Source: Viridothelium virens (lineage: Eukaryota; Ascomycota; Dothideomycetes; Trypetheliales; Trypetheliaceae). Taken from it: a DNA stretch of 64,000 nucleotides. The stretch covers positions 310,001-374,000 of the forward strand of contig ML991790.1 in the NCBI GenBank assembly GCA_010094025.1, written 5' to 3'. Below the pieces are notes generated by a model. It was not told the origin of the DNA and ran no database searches. It saw only the letters and a program-made list of their open reading frames with translations. Positions 46,428 to 56,779 of this stretch are shown here, in pieces (position 1 is the first letter of the stretch; each line of letters begins with the position of its first letter). A program made the translations under genes and the position numbers.

Positions 46428-47662
46428 CTAGAAGAAAACAAGTCGAGCTCGCCTTTTCTCTTTCATGCTACTTTCCCCAGCCGGTTGGTCTTCGGCTTTG
46501 GTCGTTTGTCCCGACGGCCCATTCATCTGGCCCATCGACCCAGGAGTTTCGCCGGCAGCTCCAGGGGCCTGTCCCTGTGGCTGTCCTTGTCCAGTGCCGG
46601 TAGATGTCCCAGTTGAGCTTCCTGTGCCTGTCGCACTTCCTGTACCTCCCATCAAGCCACCTGTGCTACCACTCGAGCCTCCACTGTTCCCAGTCGAGTT
46701 ATCCGTCGAGCCTCCTGTAAGCCCACCCGTGCTTCCAGTAGAGCTACCTGTGCTCCCCGTCGAGTTACCCGTGGTCGTCCCCGAGCAAGTCATCATAACC
46801 CGCATCGCAAGTTGCACCTCTTGCAACTGCAACGCCGAGTTACCAACATTGCTTTGCGTGAGCTGCGAGCCCGCAGTATTCAAATTTCTGATCATCTCCA
46901 TTAGTCATTCATTCTCTCAACAAAACCGCCTTCCAAGCCTCCCTTTATCAACCGTGGGGAGAGAAAAGGACATCACAAGGCGAAGACTTACACAACCAAC
47001 TGCTTATTCTCCGGCCCCAAATTCGTAATCACCGGCACCATCGCCGCCGCCAGCACCGGCTGACTCGCATTCGCGGGCTGACCCGCCTGCGGCGGCGGCC
47101 CCTGCGAACTCAACTGCAACGCGGCATTGACATTCTGTGCCGCCCCGACAAACGCCTGCAGCGCAGCCTGCATGTCCTGCTGGCTCGGCGGCTGACCAGA
47201 CAGCGCGGCAGTCTGGATGCGTGACAGTGCGGGCTGCGACAGCGCGAGGTTCTTCTGCGCCGCTACCACCGCAGACGCGGTCCCGCTCGCGGCGTCGAAC
47301 GAGTTCGCGCCCGTCAGTGCGTTTGTTAGAAGGATGTTGGCCGCGGAGGTGCCGCCGACGGCGGAGTCGCGCGCGTTTTGGCAGGAGAGCGATTGGAGGG
47401 CTTGTGGGCTGAGGATGCTGCCTTGGCTTTGGCCTTGACCTGGCGCGAGGGGTTGGGTGGAGTTTTGGCTGGAGGATTGGCCGGGGGCGGAGGGTTGCCC
47501 ATTGCTTGGGGCCTGGGGTTGGCCTTGAGCGGGAGTCTGGGCGGAGCTGGAGGCTGGAGGAAAGGATTAGTTGAATTGCATATACGGAAATGGTCTTGCG
47601 CTTGGGGACTTACCGGCGAGGAAAAATGCCACCAGGGCACCCAAAGTTTTGATATTATACAT
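46428..47662 (-). CDS. Secreted Ser/Gly/Gln-rich protein of unknown function
   Basis: Three exons (47662-47614, 47553-46992, 46887-46428) encode 356 residues. A signal peptide (MYNIKTLGALVAFFLAASSSA) precedes a Gln/Pro/Ser-rich stretch. A moderately conserved-looking alpha-helical core follows (SILSPQALQSLSCQNARDSA ... VVAAQKNLALSQPALSRIQ ... LVVNLNTAGSQLTQS). The last ~100 residues are a Gly/Ser/Thr repeat region (STGSTGSSTGSTGGLTGGST), likely heavily O-glycosylated. The C-terminus ends in basic residues (KEKRRARLVFF) without a GPI signal, so either the protein is soluble or the last exon is mis-modelled. The C-terminal boundary is the least secure part. I do not recognise a family. Confidence 0.72.
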
Positions 47663-48863
47663 ATTTATTATGAGCGAATGAATGGAAGCCGCACCTGGCA
47701 GCAGAAGTTGAATGATGGGGAGTGTTTTCGAGGTAAGGAATGACAAACAAGGCCTTGCAAAAGGAAGAAGGAAAAGATGACAAGACAGAGCGTATGAATA
47801 TAAGGAATCATGAGATATACTTCAAAACATCAAACCTGGAGTGGCAGAGCCATGTTTAGGCTCGACGTTTCACCTTGGCCAGTCCTAATCGGTGCTCAAC
47901 GTTCCGAAGCCTTGCTCCAAAGAGTGAAGCATGATGCGCTATGTTCTAGGCACGAAACCAATCAGGGCGAGTTTTGACGGAGCTTTCTAGATCGGGTGGC
48001 AGGGCATGAATGTCTTCCGACATGAGTCGTAGGGGATATCCCAGGATTAAGGTTGAGATTGAGTTTCGATGCAACAGAATTGACCCCTGCGTGCCCTGTG
48101 TACGGAGCCGCGCTGGGCCGAACGACTTCAATGACAAACTCCACCCTTCGCCAAGCTCATAAACCTCTTTATCGTTGGAGAACGACCAGTTCGCCGTGAC
48201 TCTACCTTGCAGAAGCCACGGTACCAGTTTGAGCATCATTCGAATACCTCGGCTGGCTTGCCAAGGAGTTGATGCAAAGGAAAGGCTTATGCACGTAAAC
48301 GCCCACGTTCATAAGTGCTCGGCATCCTCCTTAGTTTATCATTCAAATTCTTTTGATTGTGTCTCATTTACTCGAATTCTATAGTCTTTTGGCTTTCGAA
48401 GTAAGGGAGTCTTTGTATACCCCTATCCGACGAATCCATTCAACCGCATGCTAGTCCCTTCGTCCTCCAGGGCATTGATGTTTATATACATATTCCGCTA
48501 CAAAGAAGTGCATCCGCTCCTCGATCACCCTTGAACTATTTGCATCTTGTTCGACACTAACAAAGTTACCTTACATTTGATGCCAAACTGGCCGCAGTGT
48601 TTCTGTCGCAGGTCAAGCACAGCACGGGTTTCTACAAATAGGTCGTTTCATACAGAACTTTGACTAAGCTCAAGGCTTCTTAGCTTCAGCGGGACTAGTG
48701 AATCTAAGCAGTGCTATAGATTTGCCAAAAATTCAAGCTGTTGCTACAACTTCTTTTTCTTTCCTTGCGATGGTTGGCGAGCTCGTTAAAAAGACCTACG
48801 ACTGCAACCTTTCACAGTCTTCGGCCCTCGTTCTTTCCCCATCATCATCATCCAAATTGCATG
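47663..48863. other. Intergenic region
   Basis: Promoter region of the secreted protein and 3' flank of the ankyrin-AAA gene. Nothing else was seen. Confidence 0.4.
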
Positions 48864-50707
48864 TCATGGCGATACTATAGGTCCACCACGAGCAAAGATA
48901 TTGAGATCATCCTTGGATGGATCGTGCCAGACCGTGTATGTACCAATCGTCCATGACTCTATCGACCCCTTACTAGTATGACTGGTCATTCGTCTGCCCT
49001 TCTTGATATATTCCCTATATAGCTCGTGTTCAATTCTTTCTGCTACGCCTTGAACGAGAGACCGAGCACCGAGCTCTTGGACGTAGTAGCTTTTCACAAT
49101 CCCATCACACAGATATCCATCGTCAAGCGTATCAAGTTCGCACTGACCAATGTGCCTCTTTGGAGCCTTCTTAAGTTGGATGGGCTTCTTGACCGTAGCT
49201 GCAAGATCCAGAAAGTATCGGTGGACAATGGCGAGCTTTTCATCCGGACTGAATGGAAGGAATGGGACAAACGTGTCAATGCAGCCGGTAATTGGAACCT
49301 GTATACCGATTAGGACCTCCAAATTGTGCTCTACATGGGTTGCAATGACTTACGCTCAAGGTCTCCCGGAACTCCGACTCCAGCAGGGCGTTCAATCGAT
49401 TGAGGGGCTCCTGGAGTCGCGCTGCATCTGTCAGGTGCTTCAGCTCCTGCGAATAATACGTCTCTATGAGTTGTCTTCCAATATCTGTGATAATAATCCA
49501 GATTACTTGGGAGCAATCGAGCTCTAAGCTGGTGACCTTGTCGATATATTTTCCTGATATTCTCGTCAGTATCTCGTCGTACGCAAGTGTCTTGATCGCA
49601 AGAAGTCGGAGGTTCGAAGATATCTTGTTTACCTGATCTCAGAATGGGTAGCAACGAATCTCGGGCCTCGTCCATCGTCTTATCAAGTCCATCCAAGACA
49701 ACGACTCCGCGCTTGCCACTATTCCTTGACAGAAAATCGGTTAATCGACTTTCTTCCTTCACGCTTCGGTGAATTGGAGCTACCCCTAACAAGTCGTGGG
49801 TACTTTGCATCTGTGCAATATCTATCTACGCCAGGTCCAGAGAAAGTAATTCTCCCATGTGACGAGCAAGCTCGTTTTTGCCATGCCCTGAAGGTCCAAC
49901 GAATGCCATTACCAGGGGCGTTTTGTACGGCGTGCAAATTTCGATGTGCTGGAGGATTCGATGCTTAATCTGGACTGCCGCGTGCCTCTGACCGATGAGA
50001 TAATAGGGGATTTGAAGTAGACCAGCCACGTTATGGTTCTTTGCAATCTGAATTTCGAATTCTCTTGGCTTATCCATTATACAAGCAGTGTGAAGTAAAT
50101 ATCGATGGGAGAGATTGACTGCATGCTGCAGATTGGTGTACAGCTCTCCTCTACACCACCCGGTCAGCGCGTTCAGATCCTGAGATCTGCGCTCGACTTT
50201 CTCGTAGTCCGGCCTCTCGATCGGAAACCACAGCGATGGTGGGAGTTGAAGCGGATCGGCGCCCCATGCTAGAAGTACCTTTACCATTTCGATGGTATCG
50301 ATTGAATTTGCAGCACCATGGTCGATCACAAATGCTAGAAGTGGCATCTTGTAACCATCCTGACAAGGCTTCATTGCGTTCGGATCTGCTCCATAGTGGA
50401 GGAAGAGTTTGACAGCGAGAACTGAGTTGCAAGCAGCGGCGTAAAAGATTGAAGGGGCGACCTCCCGACTGGCTTTCCGGATATTTTGGCGGACTGTTTT
50501 CTTGCGATAACTTTGCAGATATGACTTCATTGCTTCATACGAACACCCATGCTGAATCGCAGAAGCTAAGCGCTTGCAGTCGATAGTCAGGTGACTTTGC
50601 ATAATCCGTAGGGTCTTGTCTGGAGAAGTCCAGTCTTGTCCATCGTCGATCTCTGGCAGATGTCGCTCGTACTGACCGGATGGGCCAGCTTTGCGCTTCA
50701 AACCCAT
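48864..50707 (-). pseudogene. Ankyrin-AAA (Clp-like) ATPase gene with in-frame stop and degraded motifs
   Basis: Three exons (50707-49633, 49553-49354, 49298-48864) give a 570-codon frame broken by an in-frame TAG at 49828-49826 (codon 294). The reading frame continues in phase on both sides of the stop and through both downstream introns. Ankyrin repeats (~residues 88-160, FYAAACNSVLAVKLFLHYGADPNA) precede an AAA domain. The Walker A motif is GPSGHGKN, with Asn where Thr/Ser is expected. Walker B is VVVLDGLDKT, with Gly where the catalytic Glu is expected. The sensor-1 position in VIWIIITDIG has Asp where Asn is usual. The C-terminal small domain keeps LGARSL, whose Arg is sensor 2. Fungal ankyrin-Clp proteins of this type are a large, rapidly evolving family of unclear role. 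This copy is probably an inactive or decaying gene, although readthrough or a sequencing error at the single stop cannot be excluded. Confidence 0.78.
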
Positions 50708-51871
50708 TACGTGAGCTGCTTCCGGGGTCACTGTAAGGTAGAGTAGGATTAGCAGTGCAGGTGGAAAAACAGTGAGTAGATTGTTGGCGGATGGAGACAC
50801 AGAGAAAACCAAGAGGCGCGGGAGAGGCGTATATTTATGACTGACACTCAAGTTGTGATGGTGAGGGCAGTCTCCTATAGACTGACGTTAAACTCACCAT
50901 ATGAAGGAAACCTAGCGTATCCCGATAATCACGCCAATCGTCCGGTATCTGACCAGCTGAGATTGGACGCCCTGTGACAGATCTCAAATTGGAACTACTA
51001 GTGATGTGAGCTTCAATATTCCACGAAATAAAGACGAATGCCCATCAACAAATAGGAAGTAGTCAAGAGGAACAGCTGACAGCAGGCGTGCCACCGGGAT
51101 AAGTGACAAAGTACCTATCCTTTGCGACTTGCAAGCCTCTACGTCAGTGAAGCAGTAGTCAAGATAGGAAAGTGCCGTCCTGGTCAACACCTCATAAACA
51201 AAAGTCACAAGACGTCCCGCTTACCGCATTTACCTTTATCCGCGCCGCCTGTTGCTTCACATCGGGAGACTGATTCGACACCAGGAAGTGAGGTAAAGTG
51301 ATCAGAACAAATCTTTCATTCCACATGAAGACACACCTAGCTACACTAGCTACACGCATCTACCCGCGCCCCGAGGCGCCGAGAAATTTTTTTGACTTCT
51401 CCCCGAAATGAATAGAGACAAATTCTACAGTCCGCCAAGTGGTGCACTGGCCCGGGACCATGAGGTATCAAGAATGAGATTCGAGCGACCACTGCCACGG
51501 TGGACAGGGAGCGATGATATGAGCAAAGGGAAATGAAGGATCGACCAGGTCCACACGGCTGAAGCCAGAGAGACGTAACCACAAAGGAGAACAAAGTATG
51601 GGACTTTGAAGAAGTAGTAAGGTAGTAAAGTAGATTGTTGATGTTTTGGTAAAGGGCTGTTTCTTTCAGTCAGCCATCCATCATGCCAGTTGCATATGTC
51701 TCCACGCCAAATTTCGGCATATTTCGCCTCCGTCAGCAATGCTGCGACCGTTCCATGCCAGAAGAAGATTAGGAGAAGGGGGTAAAAAAAAGGGTATAAG
51801 AAAAATATGATACAATCCACCATCGCCACGAACACCACACTGCATTGCACTGCACTGAGTGCCTTCCTCGC
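50708..51871. other. Intergenic region between ankyrin-AAA gene and MSB2
   Basis: 3' flank of MSB2 and upstream region of the ankyrin-AAA gene. No supported gene was seen. Confidence 0.4.
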
Positions 51872-54800
51872 TCAATTCCACCCCAGCGAATTCTCCGCCA
51901 TCACCGGCGCCGAGATCCCAGCTTCCCTCACACTCCGTCCATTACTACTATTCCCCGACCCTCTCGAATCCCGTCCGCCACTGCCCCACCCCCCAGCACT
52001 ATTCCTGCCATACGGCGACCAACGCTCCTGATTCCCACTGCCACTCCCCCTCCCGGCCGCGCCGCTCATGAACGCCCCCGCACCCGTCTGCGACATAGCG
52101 CCGTACGTACGATCGCCACCGAGACTGCTCGCGCGGTTATGCGCCCTTTGCTCTCGGCGCCTGTTGCGGAAGCGGCGGGCGACGATGAACATCGCGGCGC
52201 CGTACGCGACGGCACCCGCGCAGACACCGACGCCGATGCCGACCGACGACTTCCGCACGGGTTGCGAGGCGCCGGAGTCGCTGCCGATGGGGCTGCCGCC
52301 GTTGCTGGCGGAGGTGGAGGCGCCGGATGGGTCGTTCGGGTTCGGCTGGCCGGTGCTGCCTGGGCTGCCGTTGCCGATGAGGCCTTGGCCGGCTTGGATG
52401 GGGAAGGAGGGCGAGACGAGGTCCATGAGGGTCTTGACGCTTGGGTCTGGGTTGTTGTAGATGGCGGAGATGGGGGTGTGGATGTTGAGGGAGAGGGCGT
52501 TGACTTGGTCGGATGGGATGTAGAAGAGTGCGAGCGTGGTGATGTAGTGAAGGTCCTGAGTCGTGTCGTACGGCTGAAGCGAGTGCATGGCGATGGAGTT
52601 TAGATCGATGTCAAGGCCGTGGCTCACACCTTTTGGCAAGAATTGGAAGATTTGGCTGGCAGAGCCGTACGTTGAGGCAACGAAGGGGTAGTTAAGGGAA
52701 TAACCGAACCCAATCTGGACGAGAGTAGAGTTGTTCGGTTGTGGCTGCATACCGCCAGGAGGTTGAATGATGCGCGGTATGCTAGTGGGGATGCCAGTCT
52801 CACTTGGTGGAGGAATTGACCCACTCGGCGTTGGTGTGAAGATGATGCTGGAACCAGCATTCAGTGTCGTCGCAGCATCAGTTCCAATGGGCTGAATCGA
52901 CTCAGGTGGCGTTGCAGCTGCGGTCGGTGGAGAACTCAAGCCAGGGACCGAGCCTTCCACGGATGCGGTTGAGGGTGGAAGCATGGTTTGCGTCCCGCCA
53001 GTAGCCTCCGTCGATACTCCACTAGTCAGCCCAGAGGATCCTGTCGCCGTTGAAACACCAGTAGACCCAGTGTCAGTCGGAGATGGCAAGCCAGTCTGTG
53101 AGCCAGGGATCACTGTAGGAAGAGTAGCACTACCACTGGTCTCGGAGCCCGGAGTCGAAATGCTACTGCCAGTTGCTCCAGTCGCAGACGCTCCTGTCCC
53201 AGACACTCCAGTGCCGGAAGGAGAAATTCCAGAGGGAGTGACACCAGTATCAGAGGGAGTAACACCAGTACCAGAAGGAGAAACCCCAGTGGGAGTAACA
53301 CCAGAAGGAGAGATCCCAGAAGGCGTAGGAGGCGAAGGAGTACCAGGAGTTGAACCAGGGATGACTGTAGGAACCGAAGTTCCACCAAGGCTCGTAGTAA
53401 AGCCCGTGGTGAGCGGAATACTCTCAGTAGCAGAAGGTGCACCTGTCTGAGTGTCTGAAGGGAAACTGATGACAGTGGAGCCACCAGAAGTCAGTGGCAC
53501 AATTGGAACTACTGAGCCAGAGCTGTCGGTAGTGTAGCTAGAGACCTGACTGGGCTGTGCTGGAGAAGTAGAACCTGCTCCGGTAGACACAGGGATAGGC
53601 ACAGCACCAGTAGTACCAGTAGCTCCACCATTGAGAGCTGTCGAGACTCCAGAATGCAGGGCGGACGATGCAACTGAGAGCTGACTAGAAATCTCAGATG
53701 CCACCGAAGATGATATGGCAGACTGATCAGTTGCTGTCGCAACCACACTGGCGAGCGAGGAGCTGAGCGATTGACCAAGGCTAGAGACTATGCTAGACTC
53801 GGCTGATGATACTATTGGCAGAATACCGCTACCAGTGCCAGAGCCAGTCGGTTGCGTCAAAATCCCGCTGGTGATACCCGATACAATTGACGATTGTGCT
53901 ACTGAGATGACGCTGCTGAGGTCTGAGGCGACCGGAGCTGTAACGCTTAGCGCAGAGCTTATGATAGGTGGTGTCGAAATTCCAGTGGTAGGGAGGCCAT
54001 CTGTTCCAGTCGTAACCGTCGGGACAACAGTATTGAGAGACGTCGTGGGCAAGCCATCGGTACCGGTCGAAACAGTGGGGACAACGGTGTTTGAAGATGT
54101 CGTAGGAAGACCGTCGGTACCAGTGGTAATAGTTGGGACGACAGTAGCTGAACCAGAATCTGATCCAGAAGCGCCGGTGCCAGATTGGCTAGGCAGCGAA
54201 ATAGCGGAGGTAATAGGTAGCCCCGTACCAGTAGCACTTGTGCCAGGAAGCGTAATGCCTGAGGTGAGAGGCAATCCAGTACCAGAAGCGCTAATCCCTG
54301 AGAGAGAAATACCTGAAGTAAGGGGCAAACCAGTCCCAGAAGTGCCTGGCAAAGTGATGCCCGATGTAAGCGGCAGACCAGTCCCAGAAACCAGACTTGG
54401 GGAACCACTGGTTGCGGAGCCACTGGTTGCGGAACCTGATGCGCCTGTACCAGGGTAACTGATGATAGAGGTAAGCGGTAGGCTCGTCACTCCACCAGTG
54501 CTTCCAATAATGGGAGGAATACCAGTCTCGGAAGTGGTGTTAATGGATGTCTCAGGGGAGGTTTGGCTTTCTCCACCGGCTGTTGTGGTATCAGTGCCAG
54601 TCACCGCGGTCGTGCCAGTTCCAGCCAGTCCAGAAGATACTTCTGAGACGGCAGAAGAGATGCCTGAGGTTAGCCCTGAAACGACCGACGACACTCCAGA
54701 CGCAAGGCCAGAAGTTACAGATGGGATTATACCGCCGGTGCCTGTGGCGCCTGTAGCCGAAATGCCAGTGGCGGACGTGGATGTTTCAATGGTCGAAGGA

Positions 54801-56779
54801 CTGGAAGTTCCAGTTTGGGAAGAGCCAGGCAGCCGTGAAGCAGTGGAAGCACCTGATGACCCACTGCTTGTTCCCAAAATAGTCGACAACCCAACAATAA
54901 TACCACCTGAGCTCGATGAGGAGGCACCTTCTGCCGTGGATGGGCTTGCTGAGAGGCCAGTTGGGAGGCCAGTTGGGAGGAGGGTTGTCTCCGGAAGACC
55001 TGAAGTCGTTCCCACTGATGGCTTTGTTGTATCTGTAGGTCCGGTGGTTGAGCTGGAAGTGCTGCCTGATGGGGAGACAGGGCTGGTAGGGACACCTCCA
55101 GTCGACCCAACTGAGCTGGATCCTTCTGTTGTGCCGCTGCTGGTCAAAGTACTTTGCCCAGTCGATGTCTCAGAAAGTATAGGAGAGAGACCGGTCGAGA
55201 CTGCAGATGTGGCACTGGATACGATGCTGCTGGCGCTCGAAACTATAGAAGAGAGCACCGATGACAGGGAATTTGTAGGTGGTACAACAGGAACAATGGT
55301 AGAGCCACCCGTCGAACCAACGACAGTCGTCGAAGGTATCGATGACGATTCCTCAGAGCTTGAGGCAGAGCTTGAGGCAGAGCTTGAGGCAGAGCTTGCT
55401 GAATAGCTGGAAGCACTTGTGGAAACAGTTGGTTGAATTGTTGTAGATGGTGAGGAACCAGTCGAGCCTCCACCAAGGACAGAGCTAAACAAAGAGCTCA
55501 CGCTGTTCAAGAGCGGGGCCGAAGAAGAAGATGTTGTCGCGCTTGTTGTTGGCGTTGTTGACGTTGACGGTGTCGGCAGAATGACAGTCGAAGGAAGTCC
55601 GCTACTGGAGGCTTGACCTGATGATTCACTCGACGAAACAATAGACGACTGCGTGGTTGAGGATGCCGTAGTACTTGACGGCGTTGTCGTCGGCGATAGT
55701 GTTGGCTGAAGAGGATTTGAAGGTACTCCATTGCTCGAGGCAAAGGTTGGTCGAGTGGAAGGTTCTTCAGGCGGAATCTCGCTGTTCGCAGTGGTTGAAG
55801 ATTCGATGCCGGAGGATGCAGTAGGCGAACCAGTTGTCGATGGCGTTGTTGATGTTTCTGACGAATCTGTCGCCGATGATACACTCGTCTCCGAAGTCTT
55901 CGAGGTTGTGGACGGTGTCGGTGGGACTATGCTGGTCGGGAGGCCTAAAGACGAACCAGGGACACTCAGCGTCGTTGGAATCGATGTTGTAGCGCTTATC
56001 GCCGTGGTAGACTCAACAGATGCCGCAGACTCGGAGGCCGCCGACGCTGACGCCACTGAAGCTGCTGAGGCTGCGGAGCCGGCGGACTGGGCTGAGGCAA
56101 CGGACTGTGCGGACGCAACAGATGCAGCAGATGCAGCGGACGCGGCTGACGCAGCAGACTGAGCAGCCTGAGCAGAAGCTACCGAAGCTGCTGAAGCTGC
56201 AGATACGATTGAAGCTCCAGAGGCAACTGAAGCTGCCGAAGCGACTGAAGCCGCAGAGGCTGCCGATGCAACAGATGCATACGACGCAGCGGCCAAAGAA
56301 GCAGTGTCGGCTGCCGATGAGGTTATCGATGACGATGTTATTGACGATGATGTTGCTGACGATGAAGAGCCCGTTCCAACCACAGTTGAGTCGGGAATGA
56401 TACCATCGTTCGTTGTCGTCTGCGTAGGCGTTGACGCTGACGTTGTCGTTGCCGCTGGCGTTGTCGTCGTCTCTGGTATTGTCGTCGGCGTTGTCGTCGT
56501 TGATACGGCTTCAGATGTTGTGCTTGTACTTGATGGCGCGCCCCCAATGAGTGAACTGATTGCTGCCGATACGCTATTCGCTAGTGACTGCTCTGTTGTA
56601 GTGACGTTCTCTCCCGACAGGACCTGCCGTCTTATCAATCGCGGGAAGTAGTATTTGGGCCGCGAATCAGGTCCATCCTGTTGTGGGGGCGCCGGCGCAG
56701 CATCCGCTATCGTAAGTATAGGTCCATGAACCGACATTAAGGCGAGCACAGCCGCCCAGGTAATTACTGATGACTTCAT
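51872..56779 (-). CDS. MSB2: Signalling mucin MSB2
   Basis: A single exon of 1635 residues, using the first ATG at 56779. A signal peptide begins MKSSVITWAAVLALM. A huge Ser/Thr/Pro/Gly-rich mucin region (~residues 60-1340) follows, with several local repeats. Then comes the conserved MSB2 ectodomain (~1350-1460): LVQIGFGYSLNYPFV, SQIFQFLPKGVSHGL, LQPYDTTQDLHYITTLALFY, and VSPSFPIQAGQ. One transmembrane helix (~1513-1535, VGIGVGVCAGAVAYGAAMFIV) is followed by a basic ~100-residue cytoplasmic tail. In fungi MSB2 is an O-glycosylated plasma-membrane sensor that signals through Cdc42, Ste20 and Ste11 to MAPK pathways for osmotic stress, filamentation and, in pathogens, surface recognition. No intron is evident. 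Confidence 0.92.
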   Translation of the reverse strand: MKSSVITWAAVLALMSVHGPILTIADAAPAPPQQDGPDSRPKYYFPRLIRRQVLSGENVTTTEQSLANSVSAAISSLIGGAPSSTSTTSEAVSTTTTPTTIPETTTTPAATTTSASTPTQTTTNDGIIPDSTVVGTGSSSSATSSSITSSSITSSAADTASLAAASYASVASAASAASVASAASVASGASIVSAASAASVASAQAAQSAASAASAASAASVASAQSVASAQSAGSAASAASVASASAASESAASVESTTAISATTSIPTTLSVPGSSLGLPTSIVPPTPSTTSKTSETSVSSATDSSETSTTPSTTGSPTASSGIESSTTANSEIPPEEPSTRPTFASSNGVPSNPLQPTLSPTTTPSSTTASSTTQSSIVSSSESSGQASSSGLPSTVILPTPSTSTTPTTSATTSSSSAPLLNSVSSLFSSVLGGGSTGSSPSTTIQPTVSTSASSYSASSASSSASSSASSSEESSSIPSTTVVGSTGGSTIVPVVPPTNSLSSVLSSIVSSASSIVSSATSAVSTGLSPILSETSTGQSTLTSSGTTEGSSSVGSTGGVPTSPVSPSGSTSSSTTGPTDTTKPSVGTTSGLPETTLLPTGLPTGLSASPSTAEGASSSSSGGIIVGLSTILGTSSGSSGASTASRLPGSSQTGTSSPSTIETSTSATGISATGATGTGGIIPSVTSGLASGVSSVVSGLTSGISSAVSEVSSGLAGTGTTAVTGTDTTTAGGESQTSPETSINTTSETGIPPIIGSTGGVTSLPLTSIISYPGTGASGSATSGSATSGSPSLVSGTGLPLTSGITLPGTSGTGLPLTSGISLSGISASGTGLPLTSGITLPGTSATGTGLPITSAISLPSQSGTGASGSDSGSATVVPTITTGTDGLPTTSSNTVVPTVSTGTDGLPTTSLNTVVPTVTTGTDGLPTTGISTPPIISSALSVTAPVASDLSSVISVAQSSIVSGITSGILTQPTGSGTGSGILPIVSSAESSIVSSLGQSLSSSLASVVATATDQSAISSSVASEISSQLSVASSALHSGVSTALNGGATGTTGAVPIPVSTGAGSTSPAQPSQVSSYTTDSSGSVVPIVPLTSGGSTVISFPSDTQTGAPSATESIPLTTGFTTSLGGTSVPTVIPGSTPGTPSPPTPSGISPSGVTPTGVSPSGTGVTPSDTGVTPSGISPSGTGVSGTGASATGATGSSISTPGSETSGSATLPTVIPGSQTGLPSPTDTGSTGVSTATGSSGLTSGVSTEATGGTQTMLPPSTASVEGSVPGLSSPPTAAATPPESIQPIGTDAATTLNAGSSIIFTPTPSGSIPPPSETGIPTSIPRIIQPPGGMQPQPNNSTLVQIGFGYSLNYPFVASTYGSASQIFQFLPKGVSHGLDIDLNSIAMHSLQPYDTTQDLHYITTLALFYIPSDQVNALSLNIHTPISAIYNNPDPSVKTLMDLVSPSFPIQAGQGLIGNGSPGSTGQPNPNDPSGASTSASNGGSPIGSDSGASQPVRKSSVGIGVGVCAGAVAYGAAMFIVARRFRNRRREQRAHNRASSLGGDRTYGAMSQTGAGAFMSGAAGRGSGSGNQERWSPYGRNSAGGWGSGGRDSRGSGNSSNGRSVREAGISAPVMAENSLGWN
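53986..54145 (-). repeat. Tandem repeat in MSB2 mucin domain (TDGLPTT units)
   Basis: Three copies of a ~19-residue unit with TVVPTVSTGTDGLPTTS-like sequence are encoded here, diverged at the DNA level. This is part of the O-glycosylated mucin region. Confidence 0.7.
54200..54480 (-). repeat. Tandem repeat in MSB2 mucin domain (TGLPLTSGITLPGT units)
   Basis: About five imperfect copies of a TGLPLTSG(I)TLPGTS-type unit are present, continuing the mucin repeat array. Confidence 0.65.
55354..55400 (-). repeat. 12-bp tandem repeat in MSB2 (Ser/Ala)
   Basis: Almost four exact copies of a 12-bp unit (CAGAGCTTGAGG on the plus strand) encode a Ser-Ala-Ser-Ser repeat. The high DNA identity suggests recent slippage. 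Confidence 0.8.
56040..56300 (-). repeat. Ala-Ser repeat region of MSB2
   Basis: A long run of SAAS/VASA-type codons (ASAASVASAASVASA) is encoded here, a likely helical or flexible spacer near the N-terminal end of the mucin. Confidence 0.7.

Noticed and set aside
52068-56651. Long plus-strand open frames (e.g. 53790-54458, 54462-55406, 51845-52603) opposite MSB2
   Set aside because: They are antisense reflections of the Ser/Thr-rich repetitive MSB2 coding strand. They show Val/Glu/Pro-biased low-complexity sequence with no domains.
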